From: Arthrobacter sp. PAMC25284
GTDB lineage: Bacteria > Actinomycetota > Actinomycetes > Actinomycetales > Micrococcaceae
DNA: 64,000 nt
Reading direction: 5' to 3'
NCBI RefSeq assembly: GCF_019443425.1
Contig: NZ_CP080382.1
Span: 2,728,001 to 2,792,000 of the forward strand
The notes under the pieces were generated by a model. That model searched no databases. It worked only from the letters and a program-made list of their open reading frames with translations, and was not told where the DNA came from. How positions within the stretch are numbered: position 1 is the stretch's first letter; each line of letters starts with the position of its first letter. This document shows positions 1-17,209 of this stretch, one piece after another. Made by a program: the position numbers and the translations under genes.

Positions 1-1008
<1,008 letters not shown>

Positions 1009-1248
1009 ACCACACACTCCTCCCCGTGAACGGATTCAAAAGACGTTCACACCACGGGAAGAGTAAAGAAACAAGATACGCTTGCGTCCACTATGTGGTT
1101 CCCAACCAACAAACCCGCCACGGGTTTCGTTGCCGGAACCAACAACAAAATAACAACACTACCCCCGCCCCAGGGCGGGAAAACATGTTGTAACCACACA
1201 CTACCCACCCCCACCGCCACACACACGGCACGGGGGACGGGTGAAAAG
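1009..1248 (+). other. 23S-5S internal spacer of the first rRNA operon
   Basis: The spacer runs from the 23S end to the 5S start. Bases up to 1134 match the second operon exactly and include the right arm of the pre-23S processing stem (GCGTCCACTATGT near 1084-1096). From 1135 to 1248 the sequence differs in length and content from the second operon (11737-11857). No tRNA or ORF is evident. Confidence 0.8.
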
Positions 1249-1367
1249 GTTACGGCGGTCACAGCGTGGGGGAAACGCCCGGTCCCATCCCGAACCCGGA
1301 AGCTAAGACCCACAGCGCCGATGGTACTGCACCCGGGAGGGTGTGGGAGAGTAGGACGCCGCCGGAC
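1249..1367 (+). rRNA. rrf: 5S ribosomal RNA (first operon)
   Basis: The sequence is a typical actinobacterial 5S rRNA of about 119 nt. It begins GTTACGGCGGTCA and ends GCCGCCGGAC, so its two ends pair, and it has the conserved CCCGAACCCGGAAGCTAAG segment. It appears identical to the copy at 11858-11976. Confidence 0.96.
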
Positions 1368-1382
1368 AACCATTAACAGGTC

Positions 1383-1420
1383 GAGAGCCTCCAACCACCA
1401 CGTTGGAGGCTCTCCCTGTT
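1383..1420 (+). terminator. rRNA operon terminator (first operon)
   Basis: A perfect 13-bp stem (GAGAGCCTCCAAC with GTTGGAGGCTCTC, loop CACCAC) is followed by a short T-containing tail (CCTGTTT). It lies 15 nt after 5S. The same element is repeated after the second operon at 11992. Confidence 0.9.
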
Positions 1421-1509
1421 TAACCCCCCAACCGCAGAAGCAACGGACACGACCAGAACGCGCAGCACCCACCCGCAGATCCCCGCACTCTGGCGTCTGC
1501 GTCACCCTC

Positions 1510-1515
1510 TAGACT
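1510..1515 (+). promoter_or_regulatory. -10 element (TAGACT) of a probable leaderless promoter for the lacI-type gene
   Basis: TAGACT lies 8 nt before the ATG at 1524 and there is no Shine-Dalgarno sequence in between. A start site about 7 nt downstream would put the ATG at or very near the 5' end of the mRNA. No clear -35 box is seen. The same TAGACT spacing is found before the genes at 21068 and 38735. Confidence 0.45.
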
Positions 1516-1523
1516 TGCCAACT

Positions 1524-2534
1524 ATGACGTCCCCTTCCGCGCCCAGGCCGAGTAAGCCGGCCACCATCCTGGACGTCGCGGCGGCAGCCGGAGTATCCAG
1601 GCAAACCGTGACGCGCGCCATGAACTCGATGCCGGGAATCAAGCCGGCGACGAGGGAGCGGATCCTGGGGCTGGCCAAGGACCTCGGCTATACACCCAGC
1701 CGGTTCGCCAAAGGCCTGGTCCAAGGTGCACGGACTTCCGTGGGGCTCGCAATTCCGGACCTGACAAACCCTTATTTCCCGGCGTTTGCTTCCAGTGTTG
1801 TTGAACTGGCCACCCAGCGGGGCTGGTATGTGGTTATGGACGACTACGGGCACGGCCGCGGCAGCGGGCTGGAGGCCGTTCGGAATCTCTCTCCCCACGT
1901 CGACGCTGTCATTGGCTACCTTGGCGGCGATGCCGGGCCCGCGCAGGCTCTCCTTGGCCGGCGACCCCTGATTGTGCTCGATCAGCCCGCGGGCACAGCC
2001 GCCGGCTGCATCTCCTTCGACTACGCACATGCGGCGAAACTTGCCCTGGATCATCTGGCGTCAGCGGGACGCCGCCAGATTGCTTACCTGGACGTCCGTC
2101 AGGCCGGTGAGGTGCCAACCGTACGCGGTGCTGCGTTTGCGGGATTGTTCGGCTCGGCCGGAACGGAGCTTACGTGCTTCAGCGCGGACGAATCGGCAGA
2201 GGCCGCCCGCCGGGCGGTGCGAAATCTCTTGGCCCGGAATCCGCAGACAGACGGCATCGTGGTATTCAATGACCTTATGGCCGCCGGCGCACTCAAGGCC
2301 CTCACGGACATGGGACGCAGTGCACCCGCAGACTGCGCGGTCATCGGGATGGACGGAATTCCTCTGGGCGAGCTCCTGACGCCCGAACTGACCACCCTTG
2401 CCTTGGACCTGCGCGACGTGGGCAGGGCCGCCGTCGATCTCCTGGAACAGCTGATGGGCGGGCTCGTCCCCGACGGGGTTCCGGCCCCCGAGCTGGTGCT
2501 CAGGCATCGGCTGGTACTGCGCCAATCCGCCTGA
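1524..2534 (+). CDS. LacI-family transcriptional regulator (likely of the adjacent beta-galactosidase gene)
   Basis: The protein of 336 residues has the standard LacI architecture. An N-terminal helix-turn-helix and hinge occupy about residues 13-65 (TILDVAAAAGVSRQTVTRAM, then PSRFAKGLV). A periplasmic-binding-protein-like sugar domain follows to the end, including GIVVFNDLMAAGAL and CAVIGMDGIPLGELL. The ATG at 1524 is preferred over an in-frame TTG at 1515 because a TAGACT -10 element overlaps the latter. The gene lies 215 bp upstream of a GH2 beta-galactosidase in the same direction, with a 14-bp palindrome between them that fits a LacI operator. Control by a galactoside is an inference from context. 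Confidence 0.93.
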   Translation: MTSPSAPRPSKPATILDVAAAAGVSRQTVTRAMNSMPGIKPATRERILGLAKDLGYTPSRFAKGLVQGARTSVGLAIPDLTNPYFPAFASSVVELATQRGWYVVMDDYGHGRGSGLEAVRNLSPHVDAVIGYLGGDAGPAQALLGRRPLIVLDQPAGTAAGCISFDYAHAAKLALDHLASAGRRQIAYLDVRQAGEVPTVRGAAFAGLFGSAGTELTCFSADESAEAARRAVRNLLARNPQTDGIVVFNDLMAAGALKALTDMGRSAPADCAVIGMDGIPLGELLTPELTTLALDLRDVGRAAVDLLEQLMGGLVPDGVPAPELVLRHRLVLRQSA

Positions 2535-2666
2535 GCCTGCTTTCCGTCCCCGGCGAACTTGGTCCCCTTGAGCGCGCGGACCAGAACAGGTAGGAGCTTC
2601 GGGCAGTCTTCGCGGACACCCGGGCCTATCCACCACGCCGGAGCTGCCGTAAGATGGCTACAAATT

Positions 2667-5827
<3,161 letters not shown>

Positions 5828-5855
5828 TAGTGCACAGCTAGTTTTTCCGGGTCGG

Positions 5856-5900
5856 AACGCCCCTCGGAACGGTGGGGTCGCCGCTCCGAGGGGCGTTTTT
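5856..5900 (+). terminator. Rho-independent terminator after beta-galactosidase
   Basis: A perfect 13-bp stem, AACGCCCCTCGGA with TCCGAGGGGCGTT, is followed directly by a T run. It starts about 30 bp after the beta-galactosidase stop and separates that gene from the rRNA operon promoter. Confidence 0.93.
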
Positions 5901-5950
5901 ACTTGATCTTCCGGGGTTTTTGGGGTGGTGGGGGTGTGTGGGGGGTGGAT

Positions 5951-5979
5951 TTGCGTTGGGGGGTGTGGGTGGGTAGAGT
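5951..5979 (+). promoter_or_regulatory. Probable promoter of the second rRNA operon
   Basis: TTGCGT (5951-5956) and TAGAGT (5974-5979) are separated by exactly 17 bp and lie about 430 bp before 16S. The surrounding stretch is unusually G-rich on the plus strand. This is the only well-spaced sigma-70-type promoter seen in the leader. Confidence 0.65.
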
Positions 5980-6409
5980 TGTTCGAGTCGCCGGGTCGGG
6001 GGCCTGCTGGAAAGCTGGTCACGGACGGTTGGCCACCCCCCTTTTTTTGATGAATGGCCTGGAATATGGTGCGCTTTGTGGCGTGCCGGTGTCCGGGTGG
6101 GGATCCTCCTGGTGTGGTGGTGGATTGGTGTGATGCCGGTTTGCTTAGTGTGCCGGGTTCGGGTAAGTTTGTCAGGTTGCTCCGGAGCGATCCACGGTTG
6201 AGGTTGTGGTGGTGCCGGGTGTGTCTGTTGTTTGAGAACTCAATAGTGTGCCAAGTTTGTTGATACCAATTTATTGTATTGAATTGGTTGAATGTGCTGG
6301 ATCCGCCACCCCGTGGTGTGGTCTGGTGTTTTTGGCTGGTTTCAAATTTTGTGCAGCCGGCGTTCCCGTTTTCCCGGGGGCGTGTGGTTGTGTCTGTTTT
6401 TGTTTTACT
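5980..6409 (+). other. rRNA operon leader with boxA-like antitermination site
   Basis: This is the transcribed leader between the promoter and 16S. It holds no convincing ORF. TTTGAGAACTCAATAGTG at 6231-6248 matches the conserved actinobacterial boxA-like antitermination/processing site and includes the symmetric TTGAGAACTCAA. A near copy occurs in the 16S-23S spacer at 8334-8351. Confidence 0.7.
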
Positions 6410-11610
<5,201 letters not shown>

Positions 11611-11857
11611 ACCACACACTCCTCCCCGTGAACGGATTCAAAAGACGTTCACACCACGGGAAGAGTAAAGAAACAAGATACGCTTGCGTCCACTATGTGG
11701 TTCCCAACCAACAAACCCGCCACGGGTTTCGTTGCCTGGTGAACCAACAACAAAATAACAACACCACACCACCCCCACACACACAACGGGGGCGGACGTG
11801 GACAGGTTGTAACCACAACTTTCCCCACCCCGGCCATGCCAGGATGCGGGACATAAG
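11611..11857 (+). other. 23S-5S spacer of the second rRNA operon
   Basis: Up to 11736 it is identical to the first operon and includes the right arm of the 23S processing stem. From 11737 to 11857 it is a different, slightly longer sequence rich in CA/CCCC. No tRNA or ORF is evident. Confidence 0.75.
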
Positions 11858-11976
11858 GTTACGGCGGTCACAGCGTGGGGGAAACGCCCGGTCCCATCCC
11901 GAACCCGGAAGCTAAGACCCACAGCGCCGATGGTACTGCACCCGGGAGGGTGTGGGAGAGTAGGACGCCGCCGGAC
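11858..11976 (+). rRNA. rrf: 5S ribosomal RNA (second operon)
   Basis: The 119-nt 5S gene appears identical to the copy at 1249-1367 and has the same terminal pairing and conserved loop sequences. It completes a 16S-23S-5S operon. Confidence 0.96.
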
Positions 11977-11991
11977 AACCATTAACAGGTC

Positions 11992-12029
11992 GAGAGCCTC
12001 CAACCACCACGTTGGAGGCTCTCCCTGTT
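11992..12029 (+). terminator. rRNA operon terminator (second operon)
   Basis: The 13-bp GAGAGCCTCCAAC / GTTGGAGGCTCTC hairpin with CACCAC loop is followed by CCTGTTT, as in the first operon. Near-identity between the operons continues to about 12086 with one base difference (CCGCAG versus CCACAG). Confidence 0.9.
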
Positions 12030-12086
12030 TAACCCCCCAACCACAGAAGCAACGGACACGACCAGAACGCGCAGCACCCACCCGCA

Positions 12087-12393
12087 GTACGCCACCTCAG
12101 GCATTGCCGGAGCCTCCCCCCTGAACCCCCTTGAGGCGCAGGACGTGCGGAAGGGCTGCCCCGCACGCGGCAGAAGCTGCGGAAGCATCGCCACCCAGCT
12201 TGCAGCAGGTGAGGGAGGGCCGAGCCAAACGCTGCGGAACGTGAGGGAGCGTCCGCTGTCGGCGAAATTTGACCTTCAAAGCCGCGATTTCCCGTGATAT
12301 TGGCCAAAAAAGGCTGAAAACACGCGGAATTTCCCGCCTCGCGGGCAGCAAGCTGGTAAGTTTTCGAACAGTGGTTTGCGCGCATGCCGTGTG
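12087..12393. other. Intergenic region between rRNA operon and HU gene
   Basis: About 300 bp without a convincing gene. It includes an AT-richer stretch (12260-12320) that may be part of the upstream region of the HU promoter. I see no RNA gene or repeat in it. Confidence 0.5.
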
Positions 12394-12399
12394 TAGACT
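12394..12399 (+). promoter_or_regulatory. -10 element (TAGACT) for the HU gene
   Basis: TAGACT lies 31 nt before the HU start. The predicted transcription start near 12406 would give a short leader carrying AGGAGG. The -35 region is weak (TGGTTT at 12372). A 9-codon reading frame (12409-12438) begins just after the predicted start and overlaps the HU start codon. Confidence 0.5.
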
Positions 12400-12430
12400 C
12401 CAGAAATCATGACCGTCCAGGAGGACATAA

Positions 12431-12718
12431 ATGGCTAAGAACCGTAGTGAACTTGTTGCTGAGGTAGCCGGCAAGGCTGGCACCAGCCAGGCAGCAGTCA
12501 ACTCCGTGCTCGACGCGTTGTTCGAGGTTTTCGAGACCTCCGTCGCCGCGGGCGAAAAGATCACCATCCCGGGCTGGCTCGCCGTCGAGCGTACCGACCG
12601 TGCAGCCCGCACCGGCCGCAACCCGCAGACCGGTGAGACCATCCAGATCGCCGCTGGCCACAGCGTCAAGCTGACCGCCGGCTCCAAGCTGAAGGCTGCA
12701 GTCTCCACGAAGAAGTAA
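12431..12718 (+). CDS. hup: HU-family DNA-binding protein
   Basis: This 95-residue nucleoid protein has the full HU/IHF fold: helical N-terminus (MAKNRSELVAEVAGKAGTSQ), the GEKITIPGWLAVERTDRAAR saddle strands, and the DNA-arm segment ARTGRNPQTGETIQI. It lacks the long Lys/Ala-rich C-terminal tail of mycobacterial HupB. AGGAGG precedes the ATG with good spacing. A strong terminator follows directly, so it is transcribed alone. It should bend and compact DNA as a homodimer. Confidence 0.96.
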   Translation: MAKNRSELVAEVAGKAGTSQAAVNSVLDALFEVFETSVAAGEKITIPGWLAVERTDRAARTGRNPQTGETIQIAAGHSVKLTAGSKLKAAVSTKK

Positions 12719-12734
12719 TTTACTTCGCAGACTT

Positions 12735-12775
12735 GAATGGAGCGCCGACCCTGGGGTCGGCGCTCCATTCGCTTT
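12735..12775 (+). terminator. Rho-independent terminator after HU
   Basis: A perfect 16-bp stem, GAATGGAGCGCCGACC paired with GGTCGGCGCTCCATTC, has loop CTGG and a following GCTTT. It lies 16 bp after the HU stop codon. Confidence 0.92.
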
Positions 12776-12878
12776 AAGTGCCGCGTTGCGTCCAGCCGAT
12801 CCTGTGCACCGCAGGACGGCGCGCCCCGGTCCCGCGCAACGATTCGCCGCGCGGACGGGCGTAGCGGACAATGGTGGT

Positions 12879-15071
12879 GTGCCTCCTGCCGTGAACTCAC
12901 AGCCCACCGCCCCTGCCCCCCGGAGGGCAGCCCGCGGTGCCGTCGGCCCGGGCGGAATTTCGGGACCGTGGCAAATCGCCGGCCTGGCCGCACTGTTCAT
13001 CGGCCTGGCCGCCGCACTCATCTTCTCCGGGGCCGTAGCCGCCCGGGAGGTCTCCGACCCCGGCGCACTTGTCCGCTGGGGTCTTCCGGTCAGCAAGGCG
13101 CTTCACAACGTCTCCCTCGCCACAGTAATCGGCGGTCTCATTTTTGCCGTAGGAATCCTTCCCAGGAGCACGCACGGCTCGAGGTCCAGGGACCGGGACG
13201 CACCGGAGCATCCTGCGTTCACCCGGGCATTGACCATCGCCGCCGCGGCCGGTGCCGCATGGACTCTCTCCGCCATCGCCGTGCTGGTGCTCGGCTACGC
13301 CGATATCGCAGGGCAGGGCGTTTCCGGGGATGAGCAGTTCACCCGGTCCCTGCTGTACTACATGACGGGCCTTGAAGCGGGCCGGGCCTGGCTGGCCGTC
13401 GTCGTCATCGCCGCCGTGGTCACTACTGCTCTCTTCGGCGTCCGCTCCCTCGGCGCCCTCGCCGGCACCCTGCTCCTGGCGATGTCCGGGCTGGTGCCTG
13501 CTGCGCTGATCGGGCACTCGTCGAGTTCGAGCGACCACGAAGGGGCCATCAACTCGCTCGGCCTCCACCTCGTGGGAGTCTCGGCCTGGGTCGGCGGCAT
13601 CATCATGCTGGCTCTGCTCTCCGGCATTCTCAGCGGTGCCCGCACCGGCGCAGGGCTGGCCGGCGCGAACCGCGTCGGGACCTCCGCCCCGGACATTACG
13701 GAGCCGACGCTTCGCCGCTTCTCCACCCTCGCAGGTTTTGCCTTCGCTCTGGTCTTCGCCTCCGGCGTTATCAACGCGAGCATCCGCATCACCAGCTGGG
13801 CAGACCTGTTCGGTTCGGTCTATGGCCAGCTGCTCCTGGCTAAGACCGCGGCGACCCTCGTGCTGGGGTGTATCGGCCTGATGCACCGCCAATGGATTAT
13901 CCCGCAACTCGGCCACAGGGGCATGGGCAAGTCTGCCCGCCGGGTGCTCTGGCAGCTGGTGCTCGCGGAAGTGTTGATCATGGGCGTGACGTCGGGAATC
14001 GCCGTCGGACTGGGCCGCTCCGCCCCGCCGCAACCCGCCACCTTGGCCCCCGCCGCAACCCCCGCCTTCATTCTTTCGGGTTATGACCTTCCGCCCGAGC
14101 TCACACCGGAGCGCTGGCTTACGGAATGGCGGTTCGACTGGCTGTGGATCGCCGTCGCCGCCTTTGGCCTCGTGGCCTACGTCGCGGGCGTTCTGAAGCT
14201 GCGCCAGCGCGGCGACTCCTGGTCCTGGTTCCGGTTGGCCAACTGGGTGATCGGTTTGCTGGCCCTGATCTACATCACCTCAGGCGCACCCTCGGTCTAT
14301 GGCCGGATCCTCTTCTCCGTACACATGATCGACCACATGGCGCTGACCATGGTGGCACCGATCTTCCTGGTCCTGGGGGCACCGGTCACGCTCGCGCTCC
14401 GGGCGCTGGCACCCCGCCGGGACAGCTCCCGTGGCCCCCGCGAATGGCTGCTCGTCTTTGTACATTCGAAGTTCTCGCAGCTCGTGACGCATCCGCTGTT
14501 CGCGGCCGCCAACTTCGCCGGTTCAATTGTGCTGTTCTACTACTCGGATGCCTTCGGCTTCGCCATGCGGGAGCACGTGGGCCACGAATTGATGAACCTG
14601 CACTTCGCACTGACCGGTTACATCTTTGTACTGACCATGATTGGAACCGATCCTCTGCCGCGGCGTGCGCCCTTCCCCATGCGGCTTCTCCTGCTGCTGG
14701 CCACAATGGGCTTCCATGCGTTCTTCGGCGTCGCCATTATGGGCGGCACGGGACTGCTGGCCGCCGACTACTTCGGCAATCTGGGCCGGACCTGGGGGGT
14801 TTCGGCCCTGCTGGACCAGCAAATGGGCGGCGCCGTGGCCTGGGGCATCGGCGAGGTGCCCACCTTGCTCGTGGCGATCGGTGTCGCCATCCAGTGGTCC
14901 CGCTCGGACGAACGCGAGTCCAAGCGCACCGACCGGGCGGCGGACCGGAATAACGACGCCGACCTCACTGCTTACAACGATATGTTTGCCAAGCTGGCCG
15001 AACGTGACGCCAAGTTGGCCGAACGCGACGCCAAGTTGGCGGAACGAAACTCACATCTGGAAGGACGCTGA
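12879..15071 (+). CDS. CopD-CtaG fusion membrane protein (copper resistance D / cytochrome c oxidase assembly)
   Basis: A polytopic membrane protein of about 730 residues. The N-terminal half resembles CopD copper-import proteins, with helices such as IAGLAALFIGLAAALIFSG and VGVSAWVGGIIMLALLSGI. The C-terminal half is a CtaG (caa3 oxidase assembly) domain, with HMIDHMALTMVAPIFLVLGA, HVGHELMNLHFALTG and MGFHAFFGVAIMGGTGLLA. His and Met residues in these helices are candidate copper ligands. The cytoplasmic tail contains three copies of a seven-residue charged repeat (KLAERDA). The start is uncertain: GTG 12879 lies 7 nt after a GACAAT -10-like sequence, and GTG 12891 is an alternative. The stop overlaps the next gene by one base, so the two are translationally coupled. 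Confidence 0.85.
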   Translation: MPPAVNSQPTAPAPRRAARGAVGPGGISGPWQIAGLAALFIGLAAALIFSGAVAAREVSDPGALVRWGLPVSKALHNVSLATVIGGLIFAVGILPRSTHGSRSRDRDAPEHPAFTRALTIAAAAGAAWTLSAIAVLVLGYADIAGQGVSGDEQFTRSLLYYMTGLEAGRAWLAVVVIAAVVTTALFGVRSLGALAGTLLLAMSGLVPAALIGHSSSSSDHEGAINSLGLHLVGVSAWVGGIIMLALLSGILSGARTGAGLAGANRVGTSAPDITEPTLRRFSTLAGFAFALVFASGVINASIRITSWADLFGSVYGQLLLAKTAATLVLGCIGLMHRQWIIPQLGHRGMGKSARRVLWQLVLAEVLIMGVTSGIAVGLGRSAPPQPATLAPAATPAFILSGYDLPPELTPERWLTEWRFDWLWIAVAAFGLVAYVAGVLKLRQRGDSWSWFRLANWVIGLLALIYITSGAPSVYGRILFSVHMIDHMALTMVAPIFLVLGAPVTLALRALAPRRDSSRGPREWLLVFVHSKFSQLVTHPLFAAANFAGSIVLFYYSDAFGFAMREHVGHELMNLHFALTGYIFVLTMIGTDPLPRRAPFPMRLLLLLATMGFHAFFGVAIMGGTGLLAADYFGNLGRTWGVSALLDQQMGGAVAWGIGEVPTLLVAIGVAIQWSRSDERESKRTDRAADRNNDADLTAYNDMFAKLAERDAKLAERDAKLAERNSHLEGR
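14988..15050 (+). repeat. Three tandem 21-bp repeats inside the CtaG tail
   Basis: Units at 14988-15008, 15009-15029 and 15030-15050 share GCCAAGYTGGCSGAACG. They encode the repeated AKLAERD/N peptide. The period is a multiple of three, so copy-number change would keep the frame. Confidence 0.9.
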
Positions 15072-17035
15072 TGACTGAAACCGTGCGCACCCACCTACGG
15101 GTCCGGGCCTCCGAACTCGTCGGCCGGGGCTGGCTGAACACCGGCGGCAAAACCCTGGACCTGGAATCGCTGCGCGGCAAGATCGTGCTGCTGGACTTCT
15201 GGACGTTCTGCTGCATTAACTGCCTGCATGTCCTGGACGAACTCCGTCCGCTTGAGCAGCAGTATGCCGACGTCCTGGTGACTGTCGGCGTGCACTCGCC
15301 CAAGTTCGAGCACGAAGCTGACCCCGTCGCGCTGGCCGCGGCCGTGGAGCGTTACGAGATCCGCCATCCCGTCCTGGACGACCCGGAACTCGATACCTGG
15401 AAGGCCTATACGGCCCGCGCGTGGCCGACCCTCGTCGTCATCGATCCCGAGGGTTACATCGTGGCCCACCTGTCCGGTGAAGGGCACGCTGATGGCCTGG
15501 CCGTGCTTATCCCGGAACTGATCGCCGAACACGAGGCCAAGGGCACCCTGCACCGCGGCGATGGCCCCTACGTGGCACCGGAACCGACGTCGGGGACGCT
15601 GCGCTTCCCGGGCAAGGCCCTCTACCTCCCCGCCGGCCGGGGCGCCTCCGGAACGGACGCCGACGCCGGCACCTGGCTCGTCACAGACACCGGACATCAC
15701 CGCCTGGTGGAGCTGGCCACCGACTTCGAGACGGTCCTGGGCACCTTCGGGTCAGGGGAGAAAGGTTATGCGGACGGCCCCGCCGATTCCGCCCGGCTCA
15801 ACGAACCACAGGGCCTGGTCCTGCTTCCCGAAGATGTCGCCGCGAAAGCCGGGTACGACATCGTGATCGCCGACACCGTCAACCACCGGCTCCGCGGCCT
15901 CTCCCTGGCCGACCGAAGTCTCCGCACACTCGCCGGGAACGGCGTCCAGCGGCTGCTTGAAACCGGGCCGGCCCGCGTCGACGAGGAAGGCGCCGCCTTC
16001 GGGACGGCGCTGGAATCCGATCCGCTCACCGTCTCACTGAGTTCGCCCTGGGACGTGGTCTGGTCGGCCAGGCTCAATGCCGTGGTCGTGGCGATGGCGG
16101 GCGTGCACCAGATTTTCAGTTTCGATCCCATCACCGGGGCCGTGGCGATCATTGCCGGCAACGGCCTCGAAGGACTCCTGGACGGCCCTGCCTCCGAAGC
16201 CTGGTTCGCCCAGCCATCCGGTCTCGCCGAGGACGCGGACGGCAACATCTGGGTCGCCGACTCGGAAACCTCCGCGCTGCGTAAACTCGTGATCGACGCG
16301 GACGGCAGTATCGCCGTCGAATCCGCCGTCGGCAAGGGGCTCTTCGACTTCGGCTTCCGGGACGGTTCCGCCGCCGACGCCCGGCTGCAGCACCCGCTGG
16401 GCGTCACGGTCCTGCCCGACGGCTCGATCGCGATCGCGGACACGTACAACGGTGCGGTGCGCCGCTACGATCCGGCGACCGGCACGGTGTCCACACTCGC
16501 CCGGGGCCTGTCGGAGCCCTCCGACGTGATTGTGGACCACACCCGGGTGGCCGGGGCTGAGCCGCTGCTGGTGGTCGTTGAAGCCAACAAGCACCAGTTG
16601 GTCTACGTGCCCATCCCCAAGGAAGCGCAGCAGGTCGATGAGGGTGCGGCCCAGACCCAGCGGCCCAAGAGCCCGGTCGCCCCCGGGCTGCTGGAGCTGT
16701 CCGTGCGGTTCACGGCGCCGACCGGCCAGAAGCTTGATGACCGCTGGGGCGACCCCACCCAGCTCAAGATCTCCTCCACGCCCCCGGAGCTGCTGCTCTC
16801 CGGCGGCGGGACCTCCGTCGGCCTGCTCCGCACGCTGGAGCTCTCCGCGGACGTCCCCGAAGGAGTCCTGCACATTACCGCCCGGGCCGCAGCCTGTGAC
16901 GGTCCCGAAGACGCCGACGGGGAAATCCCGGACCACGCGGCCTGCCACCTGTACCAGCAGGACTGGGGTATCCCGGTGCTGCTGGACGCCGACGGGGACA
17001 CCGAACTCGTACTCGACCTGCGCGGGATGGACTAG
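15071..17035 (+). CDS. Thioredoxin-like/NHL-repeat protein (NHLRC2-like)
   Basis: The protein has 654 residues. An N-terminal thioredoxin-like domain (about 20-155) contains WTFCCINCLHV, a CINC redox motif at 48-51 preceded by an extra Cys47, and the cis-Pro segment ARAWPTLVVIDPEG. An NHL beta-propeller follows (about 180-500), with repeats such as NEPQGLVL, ADTVNHRLRG, QPSGLAEDADGNIWVADSE and HPLGVTVLPDGSIAIADTYN. A C-terminal beta domain ends it. No signal peptide is apparent. The ATG overlaps the preceding stop (ATGA-type). Human NHLRC2 has the same architecture. A disulfide role next to an oxidase-assembly gene is inferred from context. Confidence 0.88.
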   Translation: MTETVRTHLRVRASELVGRGWLNTGGKTLDLESLRGKIVLLDFWTFCCINCLHVLDELRPLEQQYADVLVTVGVHSPKFEHEADPVALAAAVERYEIRHPVLDDPELDTWKAYTARAWPTLVVIDPEGYIVAHLSGEGHADGLAVLIPELIAEHEAKGTLHRGDGPYVAPEPTSGTLRFPGKALYLPAGRGASGTDADAGTWLVTDTGHHRLVELATDFETVLGTFGSGEKGYADGPADSARLNEPQGLVLLPEDVAAKAGYDIVIADTVNHRLRGLSLADRSLRTLAGNGVQRLLETGPARVDEEGAAFGTALESDPLTVSLSSPWDVVWSARLNAVVVAMAGVHQIFSFDPITGAVAIIAGNGLEGLLDGPASEAWFAQPSGLAEDADGNIWVADSETSALRKLVIDADGSIAVESAVGKGLFDFGFRDGSAADARLQHPLGVTVLPDGSIAIADTYNGAVRRYDPATGTVSTLARGLSEPSDVIVDHTRVAGAEPLLVVVEANKHQLVYVPIPKEAQQVDEGAAQTQRPKSPVAPGLLELSVRFTAPTGQKLDDRWGDPTQLKISSTPPELLLSGGGTSVGLLRTLELSADVPEGVLHITARAAACDGPEDADGEIPDHAACHLYQQDWGIPVLLDADGDTELVLDLRGMD

Positions 17036-17074
17036 GCGCGGCCGGGACAGGCCGGACCGGCATGTCCCGGACCA

Positions 17075-17120
17075 AAGGCTGCCACTGCTGACCGTGCCGT
17101 CAGCGGTGGCAGCCTTTTTC
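17075..17120 (+). terminator. Rho-independent terminator after the thioredoxin-NHL gene
   Basis: A 17-bp stem, AAGGCTGCCACTGCTGA with TCAGCGGTGGCAGCCTT (one G-T wobble), is followed by TTTTCG. It starts 40 bp after the stop. It also sits between two convergent genes. Confidence 0.9.
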
Positions 17121-17209
17121 GTTTCCGTGGTCCCGGAAATTGGCTTCGGCGGACCCTGGCGGCCCGTCTGCCCAGCCGCGGCCCTGAAGCACCAGCGCCG
17201 GCAACGGGC

